A DNA stretch of 64,000 nt, taken from contig JAHJIJ010000002.1 in the NCBI GenBank assembly GCA_018823325.1, forward strand, positions 1-64,000. Reading direction: 5' to 3'. The notes beneath the pieces were generated by a model. It had not been told where the DNA came from. It saw only the letters and a list, made by a program, of their open reading frames with translations, and did not search any database. Source of the stretch: Alphaproteobacteria bacterium (GTDB lineage: Bacteria > Pseudomonadota > Alphaproteobacteria > Sphingomonadales > Sphingomonadaceae). Below, in pieces: positions 55,651 through 64,000 of the stretch. Position numbers and translations under genes: made by a program. Position 1 is the stretch's first letter, and each line of letters starts with the position of its first letter.

Positions 55651-57518
55651 GCGAGCATCCCCTCGATGGCCGCCTCGATTTCCGCGATACGGAAAGGCTG
55701 ACCCGAGATCTTGTTGAGCGGCCGGGCATCCACCAGATACTGGTCGCGCAGCACGGTCTTGAGCTGTCCGGTGTTCATTTCCGGTACGAGGATCATCTCG
55801 TAAGCCTTCAGAAGCTCACCGAGATTTTCCGGCAGCGGCCAGATATGACGAATGTGGACGTGGGACACATCCAGTCCCTTGCGCCGCGCGCGCCGCACCG
55901 CCTGATGGATCGGTCCGTAGGTCGACCCCCAGCCGACGACGACGAGCTTGCCGCTTTCTTCGCCGAGCGACACCTCCTGCCGCAGCCCCTTGGCAATGCC
56001 GAGCACCTTGTCGCGGCGCAGTTCGGTCATCGCCTGGTGATTGGCCGGCGCATAATTGATGTGTCCGGTATTCACTTCCTTCTCGATGCCGCCGATGCGG
56101 TGCATGAGATCGGGCGTACCCGGCTTGATCCAAGGCCGCGCCAGCTTCTCGTTGCGCGAGTAAGGCTTCAGCCCCCCTTCAGGCACCGCCTCGAGGAACT
56201 TGACCGGGAATGGCGCGTAACCGCTCATGTCCGGCACTTTCCAGGGCTCGGCTGCATTGGCGATATAGCCGTCGGTCAGCAGCATCACCGGCGTCATATA
56301 TTCGATGGCGATCCGGCACGCCTCAATGGCGCAATCGAACGCGTCGGCGGGCGACCGCGCGGCAATCACCGGCATCGGCGCGTCGCCATTGCGGCCATAG
56401 ACCGCCTGATAAAGGTCGGATTGCTCAGTCTTGGTCGGCAGGCCGGTCGAAGGGCCGCCGCGCTGCGAGTTCACGATGACCAGCGGCAGCTCGGTCATGA
56501 TTGCCAGGCCCATAGCCTCGCCCTTGAGCGCGATGCCCGGCCCGGACGAGCTGGTGACGCCCAACGAACCGGCATAGCTTGCTCCGATTGTGCTGGCGAT
56601 GGCGGCAATCTCGTCCTCAGCCTGGAACGTGGTGACACCATATTCCTTGAGACGCGAGAGATGGTGCAGGATCGCACTTGCCGGCGTGATCGGATAGCCG
56701 CCAAAGAACATCGGCAGATTGGCAAGCTGCGCGCCAGCCACCAGCCCCAGCGAGATCGCCTCAGCACCGGTCACCGTGCGATAGAGTCCTTCCGGCGCCG
56801 GAGCAGGGGCAACGTGCAACTGCTTGAGCGGCGCGGCCAGCTCTGCGGTTTCGCCATAGGCATGACCAGCATTGAGCGCGGCGATGTTGGCATCGGCGAT
56901 TTCCGGCGCCTTGGCAAACTTGGCTTTCAGCCAGTCGATGATCGGCTGGCGGCTGCGGTCGAACATCCACAGCGCCAGGCCCAGCGTCCACATGTTCTTG
57001 GAGCGCAGCGCCTCCTTGTTGCCGAGGCCGAACGGCTTCACGCTTTCCAGCGTGAGCGCCGAGATGTCGAATGCCAGCACCTGCCAACGCGCCAGCGAGC
57101 CATCCTCCAGCGGATTGCTCTCATATTTCGCCTTGGCGAGATTGCGATCGTTGAACTCGCCGGTGTCTGCGATGATGAGGCCGCCGGGCTTGAGGTCGAC
57201 CACATTGGTCTTGAGCGCAGCCGGGTTCATCGCAATCAGGATATCCGGCGCGTCGCCGGCCGTGGTAATCTCCGACGAACCGAAATTGATCTGGAAGGCC
57301 GAAACGCCGAACAGCGTGCCCTGCGGCGCACGAATTTCGGCCGGGAAATCAGGGAAGGTCGCCAGATCGTTACCGGCGAGCGCAGTAGACAGGGTGAACT
57401 GGCCGCCGGTCAGCTGCATGCCATCGCCGCTGTCTCCGGCAAAACGGACGACAACAGCTTCGGGCGCAGCCTCTTCGCTGCTGACGGGAATGGTCGATGT
57501 GGATGCGGCAGATGCCAT
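55647..57518 (-). CDS. korA: 2-oxoacid:ferredoxin oxidoreductase, fused gamma-alpha subunit
   Basis: A 623-residue subunit joining a gamma domain (FAGDSGDGMQLTGGQFT at the N-terminus) to an alpha domain (GGYPITPASAILHHLSRL, FQAEDEIAAIASTIGASYAG). The gamma-alpha fusion and two-gene korAB layout are those of 2-oxoglutarate:ferredoxin oxidoreductases in aerobic alphaproteobacteria. It gives reduced ferredoxin for biosynthesis or redox balance. The ATG at 57518 opens a short Ser/Thr-rich leader. Confidence 0.9.
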
Positions 57519-57675
57519 GCTCAGACTCTAGTAATGCAGTGGTTGCAACGCCCCTAGTCTTTCGTGCGTTGGCGAGCAAAGTAGAAAAGCTGCGCGCGCC
57601 AGAGCATTGCCTTTTTCTCTCCGCCTTGCCATCGCCTTCTTAACGATCATCAGACGGACCTCATCGCACACCATC

Positions 57676-58161
57676 ATGACCAAGATTGACCCCGCCTCTC
57701 TCCCGTACCGTCCCTGCGTCGGCATCATGTTGGCCAATCGCCAGGGCGAGGTCTTCGTGGGTCAGCGACTCGATTCCAAGGAAGGCGATGCCTGGCAGAT
57801 GCCTCAGGGCGGCATCGACAAAGGGGAAACGGCCGAACAGGCGCTAATGCGCGAGCTGGCCGAGGAAACCGGAATCGCGGCCGACCTCGTGGATATCATT
57901 GCCCGCTCGACCGAGGAGCATCTCTACGATCTTCCGGAAGAGCTGATGGGGCGACTGTGGGGCGGCAAATATCGCGGCCAGACCCAGCGCTGGTTCCTCA
58001 TGCGCTTCAAGGGTGAGGACAGCGACATCAATATCGAGACGGAACATCAGGAGTTTACCGCCTGGCGCTGGGTTACCTCAGATCGCCTCGTAGACCTCAT
58101 CGTTCCCTTCAAGCGCCCAGTCTACCGCGCCGTCGTGCAGGAATTCGAACACCTGCTGTAA
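57676..58161 (+). CDS. rppH: RNA pyrophosphohydrolase
   Basis: A 161-residue Nudix hydrolase. The Nudix box occupies residues 45-67, with Gly45, Glu51, Arg59, Glu60, Glu63, Glu64 and Gly66 in place. [20 protein letters not shown] and [17 protein letters not shown] are typical of RppH. It removes pyrophosphate from 5'-triphosphate RNA and so starts mRNA decay. The ATG at 57676 gives the conserved N-terminus; no strong ribosome-binding site is seen. Confidence 0.93.
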   Translation: MTKIDPASLPYRPCVGIMLANRQGEVFVGQRLDSKEGDAWQMPQGGIDKGETAEQALMRELAEETGIAADLVDIIARSTEEHLYDLPEELMGRLWGGKYRGQTQRWFLMRFKGEDSDINIETEHQEFTAWRWVTSDRLVDLIVPFKRPVYRAVVQEFEHLL

Positions 58162-58243
58162 CGAGGGCAATAGACCTCACGCAAATCCGTCCCATCCTGA
58201 AACGGCGCCGCGCGCGTGCCGCCCACGCCGTGATTGCCAGCAG

Positions 58244-58258
58244 TTAACACGGCGTTTA
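58244..58258 (+). promoter_or_regulatory. TTAA-N7-TTTA, CtrA-like site
   Basis: TTAACACGGCGTTTA matches the CtrA consensus TTAA-N7-TTAA with one mismatch, 41 bases upstream of a small sphingomonad membrane-protein gene. The link to CtrA is inferred. Confidence 0.4.
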
Positions 58259-58298
58259 CCTTTGCCTCTCGCCACTGGACTCGGGATGCACTGGACCA

Positions 58299-58523
58299 AT
58301 GATGCGCAAGATCGCCCGACTCTTCACCATCCGTACCAAGTTCGAGGCCTATCTCGCGATCTTCGGCATTGCGATGGGCGCCACGGCGCGGGGCAGCCAT
58401 TATCTGGTTATCTATCCCGGCCTTCCCGGCCAGCTCCTCTATCTGAGTTGTTGCGGCGCGGTGATGATCGTTGGCGGCCTGATGATCGACGGAGTCACGC
58501 TCAAGCAGACCTATTGCAGCTGA
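58299..58523 (+). CDS. Small sphingomonad membrane protein of unknown function
   Basis: A 74-residue protein with two hydrophobic segments (AYLAIFGIAMGAT and LLYLSCCGAVMIVGGLM) after a basic start MMRKIARLFTIRTKFE. Proteins of this pattern, short, two-helix and near 70-75 residues, recur in Sphingomonadales. Function unknown. A CtrA-like site is upstream. Start at the first of two adjacent ATGs; no strong ribosome-binding site. Confidence 0.7.
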   Translation: MMRKIARLFTIRTKFEAYLAIFGIAMGATARGSHYLVIYPGLPGQLLYLSCCGAVMIVGGLMIDGVTLKQTYCS

Positions 58524-58618
58524 ACCAGCGGACCTGCGTCCGTTTGCAAGCAGCCGTGCCGCCGAACCGGCAAGCCTTCTGTCACCAAATCCGAGAATGA
58601 TCTTAAAGCCGCCTACCT

Positions 58619-58694
58619 GTGCTTCTGCGAAGGCAGGAGCCCAAGGCGAATAGGCACATCGGCGCGCCCCAGGCTCCTGCTTCGGTGGGAGCAC
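58619..58694. repeat. Imperfect palindrome, GAAGGCAGGAGCC type
   Basis: A left arm beginning GTGCTTCTGCGAAGGCAGGA and a right arm ending GCTTCGGTGGGAGCAC are near-reverse-complements over about 23 bases, with a perfect core of 12 bases (GGCTCCTGC type), separated by about 30 bases. It fills the 290-base gap between the small membrane gene and the NTF2-like gene. It is a different family from the CCGTTCG palindromes. Confidence 0.65.
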
Positions 58695-58813
58695 GAAACT
58701 TCGCCAGCCGGCGATTGCCAATGTCCGTCCGATGCCCTGATCCGGCGTGCCCCCGCCTTGCACCGCACCAGAGCCCGCGGCTAAACGAATTCCACGCATC
58801 AAAAGGAACCGTC

Positions 58814-59242
58814 ATGACGTCAGCGCCCCAAACCCGCGCCCTTCTCGCGCGCTATTACGAAGCCTTCAATGCCGGTGATGCCGAGACGATGCTCGCCTGC
58901 CTCGCCGAAAATGTCGTTCACGACATCAATCAAGGCGAACGCGAGGCGGGCAAAGCGGCGTTCCGCGCCTTCCTCGGCCGAATGGACCGGGCCTATCGCG
59001 AACGCCTCGCCGACATCGCGCTTATGGTCAACGAGGATGGAAGCCGCGCCGCAGCCGAGTTCGTCGTCCATGGCGAGTATCTGGTCGGCGAGGACGACCT
59101 GCCGCCCGCGCACGGCCAGCGTTACGTTTTGCCGGCGGGGGCCTTTTTCGAGATCACAGATGACCTGATCAGCCGCGTCTCGGTCTATTACAATCTTGCG
59201 GACTGGATCGCCCAGGTGAGCAGGGAAGATGCCGCCGCGTGA
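58814..59242 (+). CDS. NTF2-like (SnoaL/ketosteroid isomerase-like) protein
   Basis: A 142-residue NTF2-fold protein: ALLARYYEAFNAGDAETMLACL, a SnoaL-like opening, then VVHDINQGEREAG and FEITDDLISRVSVYYNLADW. Such domains bind small molecules or act as isomerases; here it resembles ketosteroid-isomerase-related proteins paired with acetyltransferases. The stop overlaps the GNAT start by four bases, so the pair probably acts together. ATG has AGGA upstream. Confidence 0.85.
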   Translation: MTSAPQTRALLARYYEAFNAGDAETMLACLAENVVHDINQGEREAGKAAFRAFLGRMDRAYRERLADIALMVNEDGSRAAAEFVVHGEYLVGEDDLPPAHGQRYVLPAGAFFEITDDLISRVSVYYNLADWIAQVSREDAAA

Positions 59243-59832
59243 GCAACCTGACTGTAGAGACTCTGCGCAATCGCGAGGCACGGCACGCCGCCATCGATGA
59301 TCTGGCTCGCCTGCGCATCACCGTCTTTCGCGAGTGGCCTTATCTTTATGATGGCTCGCTTGATTATGAGCGGCGCTATCTGAGCGCGTTTCTGGAAGGG
59401 AAGGACGCCGCTCTCGTTATCGCTCGTGACGGTAAGGCCATCATAGGCGCCGCCACGGCTTCCCCGATGAGCGGGCAGGACGAAGCCTTGCAGGCGCCAT
59501 TCCGCGATCATGGCATCGACATCGCCTGCCTCTTCTACTTTGGGGAGTCAGTGCTGCTCGCCGATTATCGCGGACGCGGTCTTGGCCATGCCTTCTTCGA
59601 TGCGCGTGAAGCCGCCGCGCGGGACGCTGGCGCTACCGCGACCTGTTTTTGCGGCGTGATCCGCCCGATCGATCATCCGCGTCGCCCCGCCCGCGCGCGC
59701 GATCTTGGCCCGTTCTGGCGCAAGCGCGGCTATAAGCCGCTTGAAGGCGTCATGGCGCATTATGAGTGGAAGGACATCGATCAGCCGGAGGAAACCAGCC
59801 ATCCGATGCAGTACTGGTCCCGCACATTGTGA
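59239..59832 (+). CDS. GNAT family N-acetyltransferase
   Basis: A 197-residue GNAT protein with the acetyl-CoA loop LLADYRGRGLGHAFF (R/QxxGxG/A) and a C-terminal HYEWKDIDQPEETSHPMQYW. Substrate unknown. It starts with GTG inside the stop of the NTF2-like gene. GNAT with a SnoaL-type partner in the same operon is a recurring pairing in sphingomonads. Confidence 0.88.
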   Translation: MSNLTVETLRNREARHAAIDDLARLRITVFREWPYLYDGSLDYERRYLSAFLEGKDAALVIARDGKAIIGAATASPMSGQDEALQAPFRDHGIDIACLFYFGESVLLADYRGRGLGHAFFDAREAAARDAGATATCFCGVIRPIDHPRRPARARDLGPFWRKRGYKPLEGVMAHYEWKDIDQPEETSHPMQYWSRTL

Positions 59833-59879
59833 GCACAGGCGGCGCGCGCTTATTGTCTGAGGGGCAGCCCGATGCGGAC

Positions 59880-62438
59880 CTATAGCAGCTTCCGGATGCT
59901 CAATCGCAGGGTACGACCAACCGGATCAATGAGGGCCGGCTGATAGGCAAAAGGCACATCGCCATTGCCATCGGTCACGCGCTGACGAGCATCGAACACA
60001 TTGTCGACGCCGATCTGCAGGCGCACCCCACGCAGGAATGGCGCTTTTTCCAAAAGGCTCGGCATTTGATTGAAGGTAACGAAGGCGCGCAGATCGATCT
60101 TGGCAAGATCGGAGAAACGCAGCCGGCTGGACGGCACACCGACCGATCCGTTGACCCGCGTGGCGCTTTTCCATTCGCCGGTCAGTCGCAGGCCGTAGCC
60201 GCTCTGCGAGATCCCGGCGCGCACTTCGATCAGGTGGCGGGAGGGGCCAGTGGTATCGCCCAGCGTGTCGCCGCTCAGCAGATCGAGCACCGGGAGGCCC
60301 GGCGCAAGCTGTGTGGAATTGGTGAGTGCCCATTCGTGGTGGAGCGAGAAATCGACCCGCCCGCCGCCTCTGCCGCCACCCGGACCGCCGCGACCAGCCC
60401 GACCGCCAGGCCCGAAGCCGCCTGCTGGCCCACTGCTCTCGGCGCCGGGCGACGGCGCCTCTGTGTTGCCTGGGGCTGCCCCTTCCTCGCGCGGACGGCC
60501 CGCGCCTTCGCTCCGCTTCGCGCGCTCTGCCTGCCGCCGCTGAAACGCGGCGCGCATCGCGTCGATCTGGCTTTGCGGCGTGCGCAGACGTTTGCTGAGG
60601 CTGAAGCCCCATCGCAAGACCTCACGCTTCTGTTCGGAGATGTTGATCGGGCGCAGATCGACCAGAACCAGTTGCCCGCTCTCGTCCCTGTGAAATCGCT
60701 CCGGAAACGCTGCAGCCGTATCCGCCGTCACGCCCGGGAAGGCAGAAACGCCACCTTCGGTCCGACGGCGATTATACGAGACGTCGAGCCGTAGCCGAGG
60801 TTCACGCAGAATCGAAAAGTCCGCACCAAGACGGATAGTTTCCACGCGCGACTTATCCAGATCCCGGTTTCCGCCGGTTATGGTCGTCACGAGGACGGAC
60901 TCACCCCGGACGAAATCGAAGATGGGTACGAAGGGCGTAAGGGTCTGGACGTCCCCAACCTGCTGAATGCCTGCGGCGGCTTCCTCATCGCTGTACCCAG
61001 CCGAAAGCGATAGAAAATCAAGGGGCGACCAGTTCAGCCCCGCGCCCAGATTACGCAGCGTTCCAACATCGGAATAATGTTCCACGCCGATATTGGCATT
61101 TGCGGACATACGCCCGATGCCTGACGAACCCGACGTCAAAGGTATGTCGAAATTCAGTGATCCTGAGGCGCTATCCCGTCCGAGCTGACGCACCGACGCC
61201 ACCAAGTCCTGCTCACGCAGGTTCTCGATCCGCGTGAGCGCGCCGCTGAACTTTACCGTCGCCATGACCTCCCCGCCCGGCAGGTTCAGAAGGGCACGGT
61301 TGTGGATGAAATCAAGATTTGCCGTATCCGAGTTGCTCCTCGTAAGGTCCGCGGGACGGGAAACCAGAAACGCGGCCGCGATTGGCAGGCTCGGATCAGC
61401 GACCGGGTCGCCGGCCGCAAGAGCCGCCGCATAGTCGCTGAGGTCGAATGGCCGCGCGGTAATTCCTCGCGTCTCCGCCCGCACATAATTGGCAGTGAGA
61501 GTCCATTGCCCGGTGCTGCGCTCCGCGTTGATGGTGAGGCCAAGTTCCCCGGTCTGGCTCCGTGAAGACCGATCCAGCGCGCCGGTGCCCGGCAGTTGGG
61601 GATAGAAAACGACGTCTTCACTGCCTGGCGCGAAAGGTGTCCCGGCAGCTATGGTCACGCCCGGCAGGACCAACCCGACAAGGCTATCGCGCCGGGCAGT
61701 GACAAGCTCACCGCTCAGTGTCGCCTTCGTCCGCTCGCCAATGGGTCGGCTGTAGCTCGCATTGAGCGTCAGGTCCTCTTGGGTGGGTTGCAAGCTGCGC
61801 GCCGGGCTCTCCGGGCCTTCAAGTCCGCGATCCGTCTCCAGGATTGGATCCACGCTGTTATGCTCGGCATTGATGTTCACACGCTGGCTGTTCCGGATGA
61901 GGAAGAAGCCACCTTCCAGTTCCAGCGACGATCCCGCGCCAGCAGTGGGGATGCGCCGATCGATCTCGCCCGTGAAAGCGCGAAAACGCTGGCGCAGCAC
62001 GATGTTCATGACCTTCTGATCGGCCCCGTAGCCGTAGCGCAGCCCGACTTCCTCCGGGAGAATGTCGATGCGGGCAATGGCTTCCGCCGGAAGCCGCGCA
62101 ATCTCCCGGAAGCTGGCAATGCGATGCCCTTCGAGCAGGGTAACCGGCGGGCGCCCGCTGGCGCTCTGCAGTTCCGGGCCGAGCTCGGTCAACAGGTCGC
62201 TGATCGTGCTGACGCCGAGCGCGCGAATATCCGCAGGCCGCAACTGCGTCTCGGGGATCGCGTTCCCCAACACGGCGCCCCGCTCGCGTTGCCCGCTGAC
62301 GATGACCTCCTCAATTTCGCCCTCGGCAAAATCGTCCTGAGCAATCGCGCCCTCCTGCGCCGCTGCCGCGACCGAAGACAGCGCCAAACATGAAGTCGCC
62401 ACCAGAAAAGTGGCGGTCGAGCGATATCTTGGTGGCAT
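59880..62438 (-). CDS. TonB-dependent receptor-like outer-membrane protein
   Basis: An 852-residue protein: signal peptide (MPPRYRSTATFLVATSCLAL), a plug region (EGEIEEVIVSGQRERGA, ISDLLTELGPELQSAS) and a beta-barrel of many aromatic-ended strands. The start at 62438 has GAAGG upstream; the longer frame to 62594 lacks a signal peptide. A Gly/Pro/Ala-rich insertion (residues about 626-693, including GPGGRAGRGGPGGG) falls within the barrel region, likely an extracellular loop. The C-terminus ends RLSIRKLL, without the usual terminal aromatic. No obvious transport genes adjoin it; substrate unknown. Confidence 0.85.
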   Translation of the reverse strand: MPPRYRSTATFLVATSCLALSSVAAAAQEGAIAQDDFAEGEIEEVIVSGQRERGAVLGNAIPETQLRPADIRALGVSTISDLLTELGPELQSASGRPPVTLLEGHRIASFREIARLPAEAIARIDILPEEVGLRYGYGADQKVMNIVLRQRFRAFTGEIDRRIPTAGAGSSLELEGGFFLIRNSQRVNINAEHNSVDPILETDRGLEGPESPARSLQPTQEDLTLNASYSRPIGERTKATLSGELVTARRDSLVGLVLPGVTIAAGTPFAPGSEDVVFYPQLPGTGALDRSSRSQTGELGLTINAERSTGQWTLTANYVRAETRGITARPFDLSDYAAALAAGDPVADPSLPIAAAFLVSRPADLTRSNSDTANLDFIHNRALLNLPGGEVMATVKFSGALTRIENLREQDLVASVRQLGRDSASGSLNFDIPLTSGSSGIGRMSANANIGVEHYSDVGTLRNLGAGLNWSPLDFLSLSAGYSDEEAAAGIQQVGDVQTLTPFVPIFDFVRGESVLVTTITGGNRDLDKSRVETIRLGADFSILREPRLRLDVSYNRRRTEGGVSAFPGVTADTAAAFPERFHRDESGQLVLVDLRPINISEQKREVLRWGFSLSKRLRTPQSQIDAMRAAFQRRQAERAKRSEGAGRPREEGAAPGNTEAPSPGAESSGPAGGFGPGGRAGRGGPGGGRGGGRVDFSLHHEWALTNSTQLAPGLPVLDLLSGDTLGDTTGPSRHLIEVRAGISQSGYGLRLTGEWKSATRVNGSVGVPSSRLRFSDLAKIDLRAFVTFNQMPSLLEKAPFLRGVRLQIGVDNVFDARQRVTDGNGDVPFAYQPALIDPVGRTLRLSIRKLL

Positions 62439-62625
62439 GTAGACCTTCAGAGCAAGCCAGGCTGGCAGGGCGGGGGCGGAAGCGGATTGGGACGTCAATA
62501 TCGCGCCGAGCAGGTGCTGCTCAGCACGCTTGCATTGCAAAATGCGTAGAGAGCCTTCAATCCTGCAATTTGTACTAAAATGTCGTCTTCCCAAACGGGA
62601 AGATGCGCCGCTTCAGGAGAGGAGC

Positions 62626-63123
62626 ATGATGACGTTACCGATTGAAGACAGGCTGGGCCTGCAGGACCTCATCGCCAACTACAGCTGGGCACTGGATACG
62701 GGCGATGTCGATGCGCTCGTCGCCTGCTTCACACCGGACGCGCGGATGGTGGAGGAAGTGTTCGAGGACCCCGACATCTGGGAAGGGCATGAGGGAATTC
62801 GGGGCATTGCCGAACATTATCGCAATGCGCCGGGCTTTCCGGGGCGGCAGCACCATGTCACCCAGACCCAGTTCATGCCGCAGTCCGATGGATCGGTGAA
62901 GATGCGCTCCTTTGCGTTCGTCACGGAATGCGAGGGCGAACCACCCTATCTGCTGCGTTTCGCCGGCTGGTATGACGATCTTGCGGTGAAGGATGCAGAC
63001 GGCCAGTGGCTTTTCCATCGCCGGACCGTCCGGCTGTGGGACGGCGAAGTGCTGAAGAACTTCCCCGGCAAGGGCGACTGGGTGCCGCGCAAGCGACCGC
63101 CTTCGCTGATCATCAAACGGTAA
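62626..63123 (+). CDS. NTF2-like (SnoaL) domain protein
   Basis: A 165-residue protein of the SnoaL_4-like group: LQDLIANYSWALDTGDVDALVACF, DPDIWEGHEGIRGIAEHY and QHHVTQTQF, as in small-subunit-like or dehydratase-like NTF2 domains. These often serve aromatic or steroid catabolism, but nothing here fixes a substrate. ATG at 62626 has GGAGAGGAG upstream. It is divergent from the TonB-dependent receptor. Confidence 0.85.
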   Translation: MMTLPIEDRLGLQDLIANYSWALDTGDVDALVACFTPDARMVEEVFEDPDIWEGHEGIRGIAEHYRNAPGFPGRQHHVTQTQFMPQSDGSVKMRSFAFVTECEGEPPYLLRFAGWYDDLAVKDADGQWLFHRRTVRLWDGEVLKNFPGKGDWVPRKRPPSLIIKR

Positions 63124-63132
63124 TTGCGGCAA

Positions 63133-64000
<868 letters not shown>

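Noticed and set aside
58122-58802. Minus-strand open frame across the palindrome region
   Set aside because: It is generated by the inverted repeat and rppH antisense sequence.

Overview
The window looks like a chromosomal segment of a high-GC alphaproteobacterium of the order Sphingomonadales. This rests on gene content seen directly: CcrM-type and DivL-type cell-cycle proteins, an AddAB repair pair, a PrsK/PrsR PEP-CTERM regulatory pair, a PEPxxWA-type surface protein, Tad pilus-like proteins, a solitary TonB-dependent receptor, and two copies of the GTTCG...CTGAGCTTGTCGAAG palindrome that is common in sphingomonad genomes. No rRNA, tRNA, CRISPR array, prophage or insertion sequence was recognised. 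Genes are dense, often overlap by 1-8 bases, and none appears broken.

Region by region. 1-4.8 kb: an accessory catabolic block with the start of an RraA/LigK-like aldolase, an aldehyde dehydrogenase, a divergent GMC oxidoreductase and a secreted ceramidase-like protein. 4.8-9.7 kb: an EF-hand protein, a non-canonical squalene/phytoene-synthase homologue, and a TadG/TadE/TadE trio. 9.7-18.1 kb, leftward: glmM, a DUF1272 protein, a TraR/DksA zinc finger, a thiD-VOC fusion, rnhB, a Mn2+ (yybP-ykoY) riboswitch with a GDT1 family exporter, ccrM behind nine GANTC sites, folP and a Gfo/Idh/MocA oxidoreductase. 18.2-21.5 kb: peptide transporter, nitroreductase, small GntR regulator, glycine-zipper protein. 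21.6-25.1 kb: prsR and prsK. 25.3-31.7 kb: a membrane-anchored proline-rich protein, M20 amidohydrolase, HAD phosphatase, rmuC, a YbjN-like protein, a PA0069-type radical SAM protein and a PEP-CTERM protein. 31.9-39.4 kb: dnaE, Yip1 protein, SDR, lolD and lolC. 40.0-42.8 kb: hsp20, argJ and an inositol-phosphatase-family gene. 43.2-54.5 kb, leftward: a tightly packed run divL-tsaE-amgK-murU-addB-addA-trxA. 54.6-57.5 kb: korA-korB. 57.7-64 kb: rppH, a small membrane protein, two NTF2-like proteins, a GNAT enzyme, a TonB-dependent receptor, cysQ and the end of a cysC.

Themes. Cell-cycle control appears twice: ccrM with a very unusual cluster of its own methylation sites, and a DivL-type pseudo-kinase with tyrosine at the phospho-acceptor position. 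Surface biogenesis recurs (PEP-CTERM, Tad, Lol, peptidoglycan recycling by AmgK/MurU, GlmM). Metal homeostasis is represented by the Mn2+ riboswitch, whose P1 3' strand can form an alternative 11-bp helix with sequence near the ribosome-binding site. No convincing wholly new multi-gene system was found; the most interesting signals are regulatory ones in intergenic DNA.
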